From Tomocerus qinae (Eukaryota > Arthropoda > Collembola > Entomobryomorpha > Tomoceridae): 64,000 nucleotides of DNA. The position numbers and the translations under genes are program-made. The notes under the pieces were generated by a model. That model saw only the letters and a list, made by a program, of their open reading frames with translations, did no database searches and was not told the origin of the DNA. This document shows, one piece after another, positions 24,772 to 36,800 of this stretch (positions within the stretch are counted from its first letter, which is position 1; each line of letters opens with the position of its first letter). Location: NCBI GenBank assembly GCA_020055645.1, contig CM034550.1, positions 19,233,001-19,297,000 of the forward strand, given 5' to 3'.

Positions 24772-27700
24772 AATCCCCTTTTCTCACAATTAATTTCTCC
24801 CGAAATTAACCCTTCTAACCCAAAAGAAAAATCCATGCAAGTTGTTTTTACAATTGGTTGATAATATAAATGTCAACTAACAAATTTCAACCTCAAACTT
24901 AACATCATAATGCCAATTTCCACATAATACATAACTTCATAATTCCAAATCATAAACATAATTCAATCTTAATTCAAACATTTCATATATAATATCTTAA
25001 TGCCAATATTCTTTTCATGTTGCTCGATCATTTGAGACGCTGTAGATTTTCGATGACAATTGCTGAGTAGAAGAAATAATTCTCTCGTGGGGCCTCTCAC
25101 GATTCATCAAATCAGGCTTTCATTCCTGCTCGCTTGTCATGTCGTCTCTCTCCTCATACGGATACGACCGCAACACTCAAATGACTCATTTCCAAGTTCC
25201 AAAAATACAACAAAACACAAATAATTAATTTTTCCTTTAGCAATTAATATTTCTTTTTTTTTGACTTTTCCATTAATTCCAATTCCTTTTCAAAAACATT
25301 TATATTACCAAAGTCCTTATCATACTTTTATACCAAAATTCAAAACATACTATATTATAGCATAAATCACACTCATACCTTTGCACTCCCAACATTCTGT
25401 TTTTCTAACAAGAAAAATCCAACAAAAATTGCACTAAAACTTTTACTTGTGTCTCTCTTTTCCTTTCACCACTCCCTGGTGCTAGCTTTCACTTCAAAAC
25501 TCTTAATTATTACTTTCAGACACTTTTCCAACTCAAAACACCTAATATCAAGAATATTATCTCATTTTAAACACATTCTATTATTACTAAATCACTCAAT
25601 TTCATAATTTCATCAATTTCAAACTTTCAAAACTTTACTTATAAACTATTGGTCTCTTTCAACCCAAAATCTCAAACTTAAATTCTACTACTACTATATT
25701 ATCTCATTGCCCTCAAGGCCTCTATTTCTCTCTTAAATACTATAACAGTTCATTTTTTGCCCTCAAGGCTTTCTCTCAACTTAACTTAAATCTAACTCTT
25801 TCACTTAAATCTATTGCTCATGACAATCCCTGACTCAGGATGTCTTTCTCAACTTAACTACATATTTGCTTTCCAAATATCAACAAATTATCTTTCTCCA
25901 GTGCGGGCAATCCCTTGCTTCCACTTTCCTTACGTATCAAACATATGATAATTCCTCTCTATTCTTTCAGCCTATAACTATTTCTCACCAACAAATTATC
26001 CTTAAATTATATTCTCATTTCTTATGCCAATCATTTTCCATTTCCAATCAATTCTCTCTCAAAAACTAACATTAATACTAAACTATAGGATGGATTGCAC
26101 CGTCTGAATAAGCCTTACGTTTCCCACATTATTTTCGTATCGAATAATATGTACTTTCCATATTATTCTCCCACAAGGTAATACTAATAATCCGGTCCAC
26201 CGCTTTTCCTACGCTACATTCAATGCATCCCTAGGATGGAACGTTAGAGCTAAGCCTTACACGATCGAAAAGTACCAGATTTAGAAATCGTAACTCAGAA
26301 CATAACAGCATTTCTTCGCTTTATTGAATAGTCCCACTGATGCGCCAATGACACTATCAATTTAATTATCCTCCGAGTAGTACTAGTAGATACAACGCTT
26401 TCCCTACGTTTCGTCACCCCGCCTTACTTACTATAAGTTTTCATTAATGCATTTCCAACCTTTTCACTAATCCAGAGAAGCGAATCTCATTTTCCTAATG
26501 ATCAGTTCTCATTCCCACAATTCCTAAGATTTCACCACTCCAAGGAAGCGACTTCATTACAAATATCGATAGTATTCCTCAATTCATGGTTACATGTTAT
26601 AGGTAACCTAAGAAATCAAACCTTACATATATGAAATTACTGAAGTATTCTCCAATTCATAGCTATTAGCCAAAAATACAATAACTTCAACTTTTCCTAA
26701 AATTATATGCACTTCTTCTTTCTCTCATCTTTATGCAACTAAGATTTACTGCTATTTGACTAACTCAAGTTTCACGAAAATATAAATATTTCTTGTCTAG
26801 CAAACTTCAATTACAAAATCAAACGCATAAATCCTTTTTACTTATACTGTCTGTAATACAGGATCAACATTAAACACATTCCTTAGCAATTACAACTTCA
26901 ATTTCACTTCACATTTTATTTTCATAAGCATTATCAATTTTCCCCAGTTACTTTTACTAAAATTCCATTAGCAAAGTCAAGTTATCCAACAGACCTTCAA
27001 ATAATTTCCCAATTGTTCAAATAAATCAAAATCAACTTTCAAATAAAATAAATTTTAAGGTAGAAGATACTTTACTAGATCACTCCGTATTATAGCTTAC
27101 GTCTCTTAAGGTAATACTAGCTATTCGTTCAACCATCATTCAATCTCAAGATATGATTCAAAGAATCGAAGAATTTTTGCAAACAATTATATTTTTGAGA
27201 CAATTCAAACTCAGCGTACAGCAACTCTACATTTTCCACGACCTAGGAAATCCTCTCTCCAACAAGTCCCTTCTAACGTAACTGCTGATGCCTTGCTCTA
27301 CTTATTCTCAGTTTGCCCGTAATTGAGAATCAGAACGTAGAGAAACTAATCCCCCATTCCTATTATCCTGATCTCCATTCACACCTCATACTTGAATTTT
27401 CACTCGTTCTTTTATCCAAACCGGCATACTTTGTGACTTTCCAATCAAATTCACACCATTTTTATCAATATTAACATTTCAAATAAAATCCCAGAAACAA
27501 AATTGACTTTACTAAAATTATTCCCAAAATTCATTTAACTTTAACTTCATTTACGTTTCCAAGAATAAAACTCAATTCAAAAATTAAATCACCAAAAATA
27601 AATGCTTATCAACTCAATGCTCCATTTTATTCATCTCTGTATTGCTAGGTAAAATTAGAAAAATACGAAATAATTACTAGATAAACACAAAAGGATTTAT

Positions 27701-30170
27701 TATTATTAGCTTTGCTCTTTTTATTCGCTTTTACGAATCTCGCATTCCCATTCCCAATAGGAATCTTGCTTGCTCATTCCCAATTGGAATCTCGCCTTCC
27801 AATTAAAATAATAAAACGCCAAATGCCTTGTAGATAATTAATCGCTTTTCCATAAACAAACGCATAATTTCAAATTCAACTTACAAATCCAAATTATTTT
27901 ATAGCTATACTCAACCTCACACTCACTTCCTATCATTATCTAAACTTCTATGAACCTTTCATGCAATTCCTCCATTTCGTAATTATAAATGCACATTTCT
28001 TCACTTCAAATCAAAATTCAAACCTTCAATCGAACTCAAACTATCTTTTCCAAAATTCTAACTTTATTCCATTTATTCTCTCCCAATTTATATGCATTGT
28101 ATAATTATTCCATGTTTCCTTTCCTAAATAAATAACCGCATACTCTCTATTAGTCTACTTACTAACTAAATCCAAAATTTTCAGTAAATGCATCTCAAAT
28201 GCCCCCATTTCAAATCTAAATTCAACTTCACAATTATACATTTACGTTCAGACCGAAATAGACCAATAATTCAAAATAATTTCAATTCAAAATCAAATAA
28301 TCTCAAAATAAATTCAAATACCACATAATATAAAATCAGAATTATTCCAAAGTGCAACGATATTTTACGAATAAATGCCATAATTCAAATAAATTGTAAT
28401 AAATAAATGAAACCGATAATTTTGACTTAGCCATGGAGTCTCGGAATGAGTACTCCTTAAACACAAGTTCCAATCCACACGTCCTTCTCGTCTTCCTCCT
28501 CCACCATTTCTCCTCGAGTTCTCAAACGACTCCTCTCCTCGATTTGTCCTCTGAGTCTCCTTGACCTCACGTCTCATTGGCCACATTCTTTGCCATCGCC
28601 ACATTTCTCGGCGCCAGTCTGATGTCAAGTTAGATTAGGATTCCGTCGAGAAACACACTTAGATTTTAGCTCAAAGAAACAAAATACCAATTAATCAAAG
28701 CCTTACACAAATTAATTTTTATCTCCTAATGCCATTCTATCAATTATTCAATCATTACACACAAATTATTCATTTCAATTAGTTACAATCACCATAATGC
28801 TTATTAGGTAGGTATCTCGCAACATTTTATCCAATTAGTTAAATTCTCTAAATTAGAATCTCGCTATACGAATTGCATAATTCGTCGTTGCTTCACTAAG
28901 AACAACGCTAGCTTTGTCTTTAGGTTAATTAGTTACAGACATATTCAAATCAAATCTGTAGACAGAAAAAGAACAAAAGTCCAATCTATCACTAAAGTTC
29001 AATTTTAATTTATGCAGACGACTGAAATCCCAGACTTCACTCGTTTGCATTCTCAAAACCAATTTCCAACTCGCTTTTCTAATGAAAGTACATTTGGTCT
29101 TTCCGTAACAGCTTCCACCAATCTTAACCTTAATTATCCTTAACTATCCTTTCCTTTTTTCGCTTATTATGGGGCATATTGCTACTTTTCCAACTTACAA
29201 AAATAAATCAAAACTTTTAAATCCAAAATAACACATCAAAATGAAAATTGCTATAACATTACTTTGCTGTCATTACGCTATAACTTCACGTTGGTGAACC
29301 ATTATTCAAAATTAGAAATTCATATTATTATTGCCATTTAAAATTCCAAATTCATAATAAATATACACTACTATATTCCAAATGCAATAATAAATATATT
29401 TTAACTCTTTTCACATTCTGCCCCACAATTTGCTCTCTTTTTCAATCAAAATTTCATAATACACATGACCAAATTCAATCGAAAATTTCCTTTTCTAAAT
29501 GCTATGCTTCCCTAAATGACACAAATAATACACATTGTACATTCACAAACACAAATCACAATTTCCAATAATAATGTCAATTATATGCCTATATTTTAAT
29601 AAAAACTTTCAATTTCATTTCACTTTCCCTTTCGCAGAAATGAACAGCTCCTTCCGTGTTGTACTGTATAGCTCTATGCAACATACAGTCTACAAGCACG
29701 TAAGTACTCTGCTGCTGCCGCATGGAATGGAGTATAACAATAAAATGGCCGCCCTTTAGTGGCCCAAGCTTTCCTACTCTTTTACATGCATTGTAAAAAT
29801 CCCAAATTTTTGTAAAAATAACAAACTTTTAGCAAACAAAAAATATATATTCGGAATCAGCGCATTTTACTTGTCCTAATTTAATGTGACGCGCTCCTCC
29901 CCCATTTATTTTAGCCCCTTAATTTTGATTTTCAAAGAACTATATTATAGGCATACAATATCCACTTTTCTCAAAATTTAACTTTATATCGAATCAAAAT
30001 TTCCCCTTTTTAATATTCCCAATTTAATTTAAGCAAAAAAACACTTTCACTTACGTCGTCGGTTGCGAGATGCGATGCAGATGTTGACTTCCATCCTCCG
30101 TCGTCGGTTTCGCTGGTGTCTTCCTCCTGGTCCATTTCTCGTCCCGTCAAATCGAAAAAAACGCATCTTT
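24772..30170 (-). other. Interior of the LTR element, non-coding
   Basis: About 5.4 kb with no frame resembling a retroelement protein. Base use is strongly asymmetric: runs of A, T and C on the plus strand with few G. The one GC-rich patch, about 28430-28630, reads on the minus strand as an Arg/Gly-rich frame of 87 codons with no recognised domain. Confidence 0.8.
30054..30135 (-). other. Candidate leader exon inside the LTR element
   Basis: On the minus strand, about 36 bases after the 5' LTR, an ATG at 30135 starts a short acidic frame (MDQEEDTSETDDGG, then WKSTSASHLATDD). It runs into an ideal donor, GAC|GTAAGTG, near 30054. A spliced leader is possible. No matching acceptor exon was identified, so this remains a candidate. 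Confidence 0.3.
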
Positions 30171-30564
30171 TGTGAAGGAAGATGTGAGCCCGGATGGTAG
30201 AGATATAAGAGATAGGGATAGCCGGGAGAAGCATGGTTCAGGATGAGGATGCCACGGAATAATAGACGGACAATCTGCAGTACTTCTTAACTGTCTCTCT
30301 TTATTTCTGCCATCTTGGTGCAGACTCGCTTCGCAGACCGAGACCCAACGACTGATCAACTGATCGAGTAGACTGCCAATTCTCTACTGATCTCAACTAC
30401 TGACTTTACAATCTCTTTTCTGCCTTTCTGTTTCGCTACCCGCTCAACAGATACAATCAGCCAGTCTCCCCCGTGCGCATGTCGCACCTTATATTATTAT
30501 AGTACAATAGTATTCCCCTTATAGATAGTACATTACAATATCTTATAATACTACAAATACTACA
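30171..30564 (-). repeat. LTR, right copy (5' LTR in element orientation)
   Basis: 394 bp, base-for-base the same as the left copy as far as I can compare by eye. It ends 95 bp before the Moesin splice acceptor at 30659. Confidence 0.9.
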
Positions 30565-30842
30565 ATAGTTGGTTATTATTACTAATCATGCTAGATATAT
30601 TAAGTTTCTTTTCATTATTATATTGATATTAATACGATCTCAATATTGTTTACTTTCAGCAGTAGAGTGGTTGTCATTTCACGGACGCAATTGGAAAGAT
30701 CTGGGAACTCTGACATTAATTTGACGCTTATCTGGTTTACATATTAAAAAGCGCAGAAACAGTCACTGCTACCGTGCTACCTGTGAAAAAGTGTCTAACA
30801 GTTCAAATTTTGTAATCATAACGGACTAATTCAACCTACAAA

Positions 30843-33800
30843 ATGCCTAAATCAGTAAGTACAATAAATTTTTATTATATTATAAATTATAGATTACAGA
30901 GTAATAGATGCGTTGCGTTGTAAGAACAATAACTAACAGTTCACATATTGGATAATTTAGTCTTTATTCGAGTAGGAGACCCTTAAAATGGTTAGATCAC
31001 AGGTTTTATTAGTGCGTACACATTATCCAAAATGTAGGCCAAACTTCAATATAATATATGTTTCGTTTCGTTGTCTATGAAATAGTGCTGTGCGTACACC
31101 ACTCACCCCATTTGAAAAAAGCCATTTAGATGCATGTGAATTTTATTTATGAATTATTTATAATATTTTTGTCTTCCTGGAATTAGTTGAATATTTATTT
31201 GAGAAGTAATATTTTTGTGACTGTGATCACTTTAAATAGGTTATCTATTCTATACAATCAGTCAGTATCAATCATGGTCGCTTACAGAAACAAATGCAAT
31301 ACAATGTGTTTTGTTTGCTCATTGGTGTCCCAAAAGTAGCTCAGTCAGAATCAGAAGGAACGCAGATTATGTTGCTCAAATTTTCATTCAATGTCCAATA
31401 ATTTATAAACTCTATTTTCTGTTTTAATTTTGAACACGTTTATTCGGAAATCAATGTATCCTTAGTGTTATACATACTAAATAACATTATACATTACATG
31501 CACACGTTTCCGAGATATAGGGCGACTAAAGATGATAACTATTCTCTCTTCTCCCTCCCTCCTTTAGTACTAATAATCCCTAATAAATAATCAGTTCATA
31601 GTCAACCTCAATAACTTTCCCACAATATTCGGATTGTGTTGCCGAACAAAATGTTCGTTCATACATTAGAATTACTAATTCTAATTTTCTAAAATAATTT
31701 GCAATGCAAGCATTGAATTAAGAGTTCACACCAAGAAAAAGTATTTGTAATTCGCACATATGGAGCAGCTCAGCAGCTCTTGTAATGTGTGGGTGAAGGT
31801 ATATATTTATTGTGCTGTGCTGTATAGTTTTCATTGTGAGAGTCTTTAGTCAGATTGTTGAAATAATGTTCAAACCAAATCTAATCCAACTCAATACTTT
31901 TGGAGTGCGAATGATATGAATGAGATTTTATAATATCGCACTGTATATAATATTATTTCGTGTTTCTGGTTCGGATGGATGGATACGCAGTAGATTTGTT
32001 CATTTGAATTGTTTCATATTTATTTTTGTATATTATTTGGATGATTTTTCTGTAGTCGATGTTCTTTGCATTCATCTGCTACTGTAACTGCTAATTAGTT
32101 ATGTCCTGCTGCCTGTCATTACTATGCAAATCAGAGTTTTTGATTTTTGTTTGGAGTTTTGAATTCTGTCAGTCAATATACAAAAAGCAAGTACCGTAAT
32201 AAGTACATAGAATAATGCACTCGAATTATGAAAAATTACAATTTCATACAGAAGTCAAAAGTTATGAAAATTGTTAGTAATTCGTAGTTAACAGAATGTA
32301 CTCCTTTGGAGGATAGAATAGAGCAATTACTTATTTTGTCTCTGTGCGATTGCATTGTATTGTATTTTGTCTCGTATATTCCATACTTATATAGTTTGTT
32401 TCAAGAAGTTTATGGTTATGAATTATGACCTGCGACTAGAACGTATTTATTCAAGTAATATTGTATCATTTTATCTACTTGTATTGTACTATGATTTATT
32501 TTAATTTAGTCAGGTTGAAGTTGTATTATGGTATTTGATTATCCACACGTATGAAATGGCTACATAAAAGTCTTTCAGTAAATGATAGTACGAATAGGTC
32601 AATCATAACGTAGCATTATCTTTTTGACTGATGGTAGACCAATTATTTTTTCCGTACGTATGCAGTAGGCAGTTTGTTGTATGCACAATATACAGTACTA
32701 TTGCTTCTTAAAATCCATGGGAAGGATGGTTCTGATACAGAAATTACAGAATTTCTATTGTTTCGTGTAGAATGTGGAATGGTATTGGTATTGATAATAG
32801 CTGTGTAGCAACCTACCTACCTAGGATAGGATTATATTATTCAAATTGAGCGTATATCCCAACCCATGTTGTATTAATATAATTACATGGACTACCAAAA
32901 CAAAGTACCAAATACCAACCGCATACCTTGACTTACCACGTCTATCCTATCAGTGTATTACAAATTAGAATTTGTCGGTCAGCAGTGAGCAGTACATGCA
33001 GTTAGTTAGTATTAATAATAATATGTCTGTCTGACCCAGTGCATACGTAGAGACAGATAGATATCAGGTTCTAACAATAATGAATCATAAATGAATGAAT
33101 GAACTCGAGGAGTATGTATATATCTTTTGATATTCATAATCCAAGTGTGTATAGTGTGATAGGGTATATAGATGGAAGTAAGTAGTAATAGTGATTGCAA
33201 TGATGGCATTGGTATTAAGTATTAATAACAAGTGATGAGCTAAGCATAACTATTATAAATACCTAAGTATACATTTTATGTAGCCCTTCTGAGTGAGAAT
33301 TATTGTGGGTTTTGTGAGTAGATATTTTTTTACATTGTAAAATTGTATAGGTATGCTACCTTTTAGTGCTTAGCTCTTCTCTGCTTGCCCAGGTGTGCTG
33401 TAAGTGAAAATGTATGCTAGTGAAGTATTAAAGTGTGGTTTTGCCCGTACCCTTCTTACTCTAAGTATTGGGTTTACGTAGGTATAGGTATGTACTGGTA
33501 TATATTATTGTGTATTACTGGGTATAACATCATTGTGATTATGAATGACTTTAGTATGACGTTATCCTGTTTAGTTTGCTTGCTCACCTTTACTTGTACC
33601 ATCTCTTAGTATGGGTTACTTGCAAGTTACAACTACAGCATAACATTCTCTTCAGCTTACATTACCAATTTATACTCTCACATACATATTCATGTATATT
33701 TGCTATGCTTCATTCCGTAAGCTCACATTTACAATCAGTCTATGGATTCCATGTACAAGAGCTGACTCAAGCTGTTGTTTTATTAAGAAGTGCTTTTCTG

Positions 33801-36800
33801 TTTGTCATCGAATGTATTTTCCAACTGTCTACTCCACTACTAGTAGACTGAAATACTTCACAGTCTGTAGCTTCTTCTCTATGAGAGCACCGTTCCTGTG
33901 AGACTTTCTCTTGTTTCAAGTCAATAGTATATCGTGAGCAACTTTAGTGCTCCAGTTCTTACTCAACAAGAACACAAGATTGACATCCATTGTTGACTGT
34001 TGAGTTTTTCTGAGAAAAAGTTCTAAAGGACAAACCAAGAAACATTTTATATTTCCTTCGTTGGAACAATTTATGCCTTTCATTTGGCAGTTGTGCCGCA
34101 CTGCTGTTTTGTAGTAAAGGAGTTTTTTGGTTTCTTCGTATCATCGCACATCTTTGATAGTCAAAATGGTTGCTTCTAGTCGATCGGTATGTCCCATTTA
34201 AATTCAAATTATTTGCATCGTTATTATCGAAATTTTCCATGTTTGTCTGAGAAATATTATTACGAAGCAAAATACAATTAATGCAGAAGAATGGAGTGAA
34301 GTAGACAAGCAATTGAGAACGTGTTTTTGAATTTATTAAAGCCAGCGTTGCTTTCTCTTTCTCTAAAGTTTCGGTTACTTAACGTTTACAGTGGTATGAG
34401 TATGAATCTTTTTTGGGTTAGGTTTAAAGAACTAGTTTAATCATGTTTAATGTGGAAAACTTCCTAAACGGAGGTGAATAATTAAAACTAACAAAGGCAT
34501 TCTTCTTCCTTCTACTTAGGTCTTCTATTTTAAATTGAATTATTTGCTTTTCTAATTTTATGTCATCTCTTTAATTATCAAAACTATTAAAGGTCATAAC
34601 TTTTTGGCACATGTAAACTCTCATTTGCACTTGTTAAGGTCGTAGGGACGTCATAAACATACTTAAAATTGTATATTATATTCCCATTGATCATAAATGA
34701 ATGCATTCGGGTGAAGGTTTGTTTTATTATATTAATTTTTAAATTGTTGGTTATATAACTTCATTTTGACAATGCAAGGTAGTGGTAGTTAACTTATTAA
34801 TGCCATCACACGAAAGTAATAAGACGTAAAGCCCCTTATGAATATAATATACCGCGTGCCGTATGTGACGATCGATGATGATGTAAGTCACGAATATGTT
34901 AACACTACTGAGTTATGCACGGTGTGATTCTGCGATTAATCGCATGGTTTATTAGTGACTGGCACTTCAGATTAGAATAAAATTTTAATGTAGTTTAAAT
35001 ATTTGAGTTGTATCTAACTTGTTAGATTAACTTTATAAATACAAAACTCTGAGACATGGTTGTTTGAATATTGGTTACTTTATTTAGAATTCTTTCATTT
35101 AGGAATTTATTCTGAAATTAGGAAATTCGGATTTACTTTTTTGAATTACGTAACTTGGAGAATACCCATTTGGTGTATTATTATACTGACATTTTCGAGA
35201 ATTTACCGTATGCAATGCTAACCCATTTTTTAGTTAATATTTTGCATTGCATGTACTTGTGCATTATATCTACTATAGTAATAGTAATAATTTAGTGGAG
35301 TAATAGCATTGGTGTCTATAATAATATAGCTTGCCAACTTCTATGAGAGTCAAAAATAAAAGTGGAAGAAGTTTGAGTTACATTACAATGCATAAATTAC
35401 ATGATTATATTAAGCATGGGAGTTTAGAAGGCAGTATGTGAATTTACGTCAGTTAAGAGGCAAGTGAACATATCTAGGTAGGCAAGACTTGATGAATGAA
35501 GGGTTATTGATACATATATGGGCATGTTAGGTTTATATTTTATCTCAATGCAATGAAGGCTTTGAAGGCTGTGTTCTACAAATCCAAATGATTTCCCGAT
35601 GTGCGATTGCCCTGTGTGAGATCTCTTTCAATTCTTAATCTAACTGCCTATTAAACTATAATATATTATACTTCTGTTTTAGATTATTTCTTCCTCTTAT
35701 TGCCAGTATTATCTAGTATCTAGTAGTAGTGTAGTGTAATAACCATTTCCAGGATAGATTTATAATGGAGGTACTCGACTAGATAGCTACACTGCGTATA
35801 GACAGACAATCGTTAAGAGTTGAGTTGGGAGGTCTTTTAAGGAAAAACGCACAAACTTTCCACGAAACTTGTGCAATAATATTAAAGATTCTTACCTTGA
35901 GCTTGCAATTAGTACAAAGCATACGTGCAAAGTTTTTATGAATTTACTCCATGGCATGTTCATAATGTTCTTCATTGTCTTAACAAACTGTATTGTACTG
36001 AACGGCTTCACTAATTTTTTTTCTCACTTTGGTTTTGGGTAGAATTAAGAATTTGCGATTGTTTTGATAGGTCATCGTCGTAGACGTTTGATTTAACTAG
36101 AAAGTAATGTTAGCCAGTCTCTGTCATTACAAGCATATGTTTTTGCTTGCTTAACTATACTTGATGATAGTTTCTAATTCTAATTAAATGAATTTGTAAG
36201 ATTCATTATGGGATATAGATAAGCCATCATACAATACAATTACAAGAAATATTTTTCGTATTTATTTGTTGATGGATTATGGATGGATTGTACAGATAGA
36301 ATAACATGTCCAATTACTTGTTTGTAAATACAAAAAACTGTTTTAGGCTAACAAGGTTTTTATAGCAATGTGATACAGATAGCATAGCAGTTTATAGCAA
36401 TTTTATTTCTCGTAGACCTTAGTATTGCAACTGTGACCATAATATTTTTTTGTACAAGTGCAGTTTGGTTGAAGGTGCATCTGCACCATGCTGGCAGTGC
36501 ATGTACATGTATATGATTGTCAATATCCATAATATATTCAAAGAACATTTGTAGGTACATGCAAAATAATGTAGAAACCATGTAGTGCACAATGTCTTGT
36601 TGCGACAATAATATTTTGAATTATATATGGTTAGTTCACGTTGATTTTTCTCATGAAGATGTGTAGATATGATGAGTAATTTCATCAATAGATTGTTTGA
36701 TACAATTATTATTAAGATAAAAGTATAGAATGCAACATGATACTAATATTTAATTTAATACTTTTTATGAAATGCAATATGCAATTTTTACCAAAACGTA

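Larger units (their letters stand above)
24374..30568 (-). mobile_element. Non-coding LTR retrotransposon (LARD-like), young insertion
   Basis: Two direct 394-bp LTRs (24378-24771 and 30171-30564) begin TGTGAAGG and end ACTACA, and are identical by eye. They are flanked by ATAG on both sides (24374-24377, 30565-30568), a 4-bp target duplication. The 5.4 kb interior has no gag, protease, reverse transcriptase or integrase frame on either strand. Next to the left LTR the minus strand reads GAGAAAAGGGGATT, a polypurine-tract-like run, so the element is probably minus-oriented. No ordinary tRNA primer site follows the 5' LTR on that strand. The plus strand of the interior is strikingly G-poor. 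Large non-coding LTR elements move using enzymes of an autonomous partner; the label is by structure. Confidence 0.9.

Noticed and set aside
28605-28620. ACTGGCGCCGAG on the minus strand as a tRNA primer-binding site
   Set aside because: It resembles a TGGCGCC primer site but lies about 1.5 kb from the 5' LTR, whereas primer sites adjoin the LTR.
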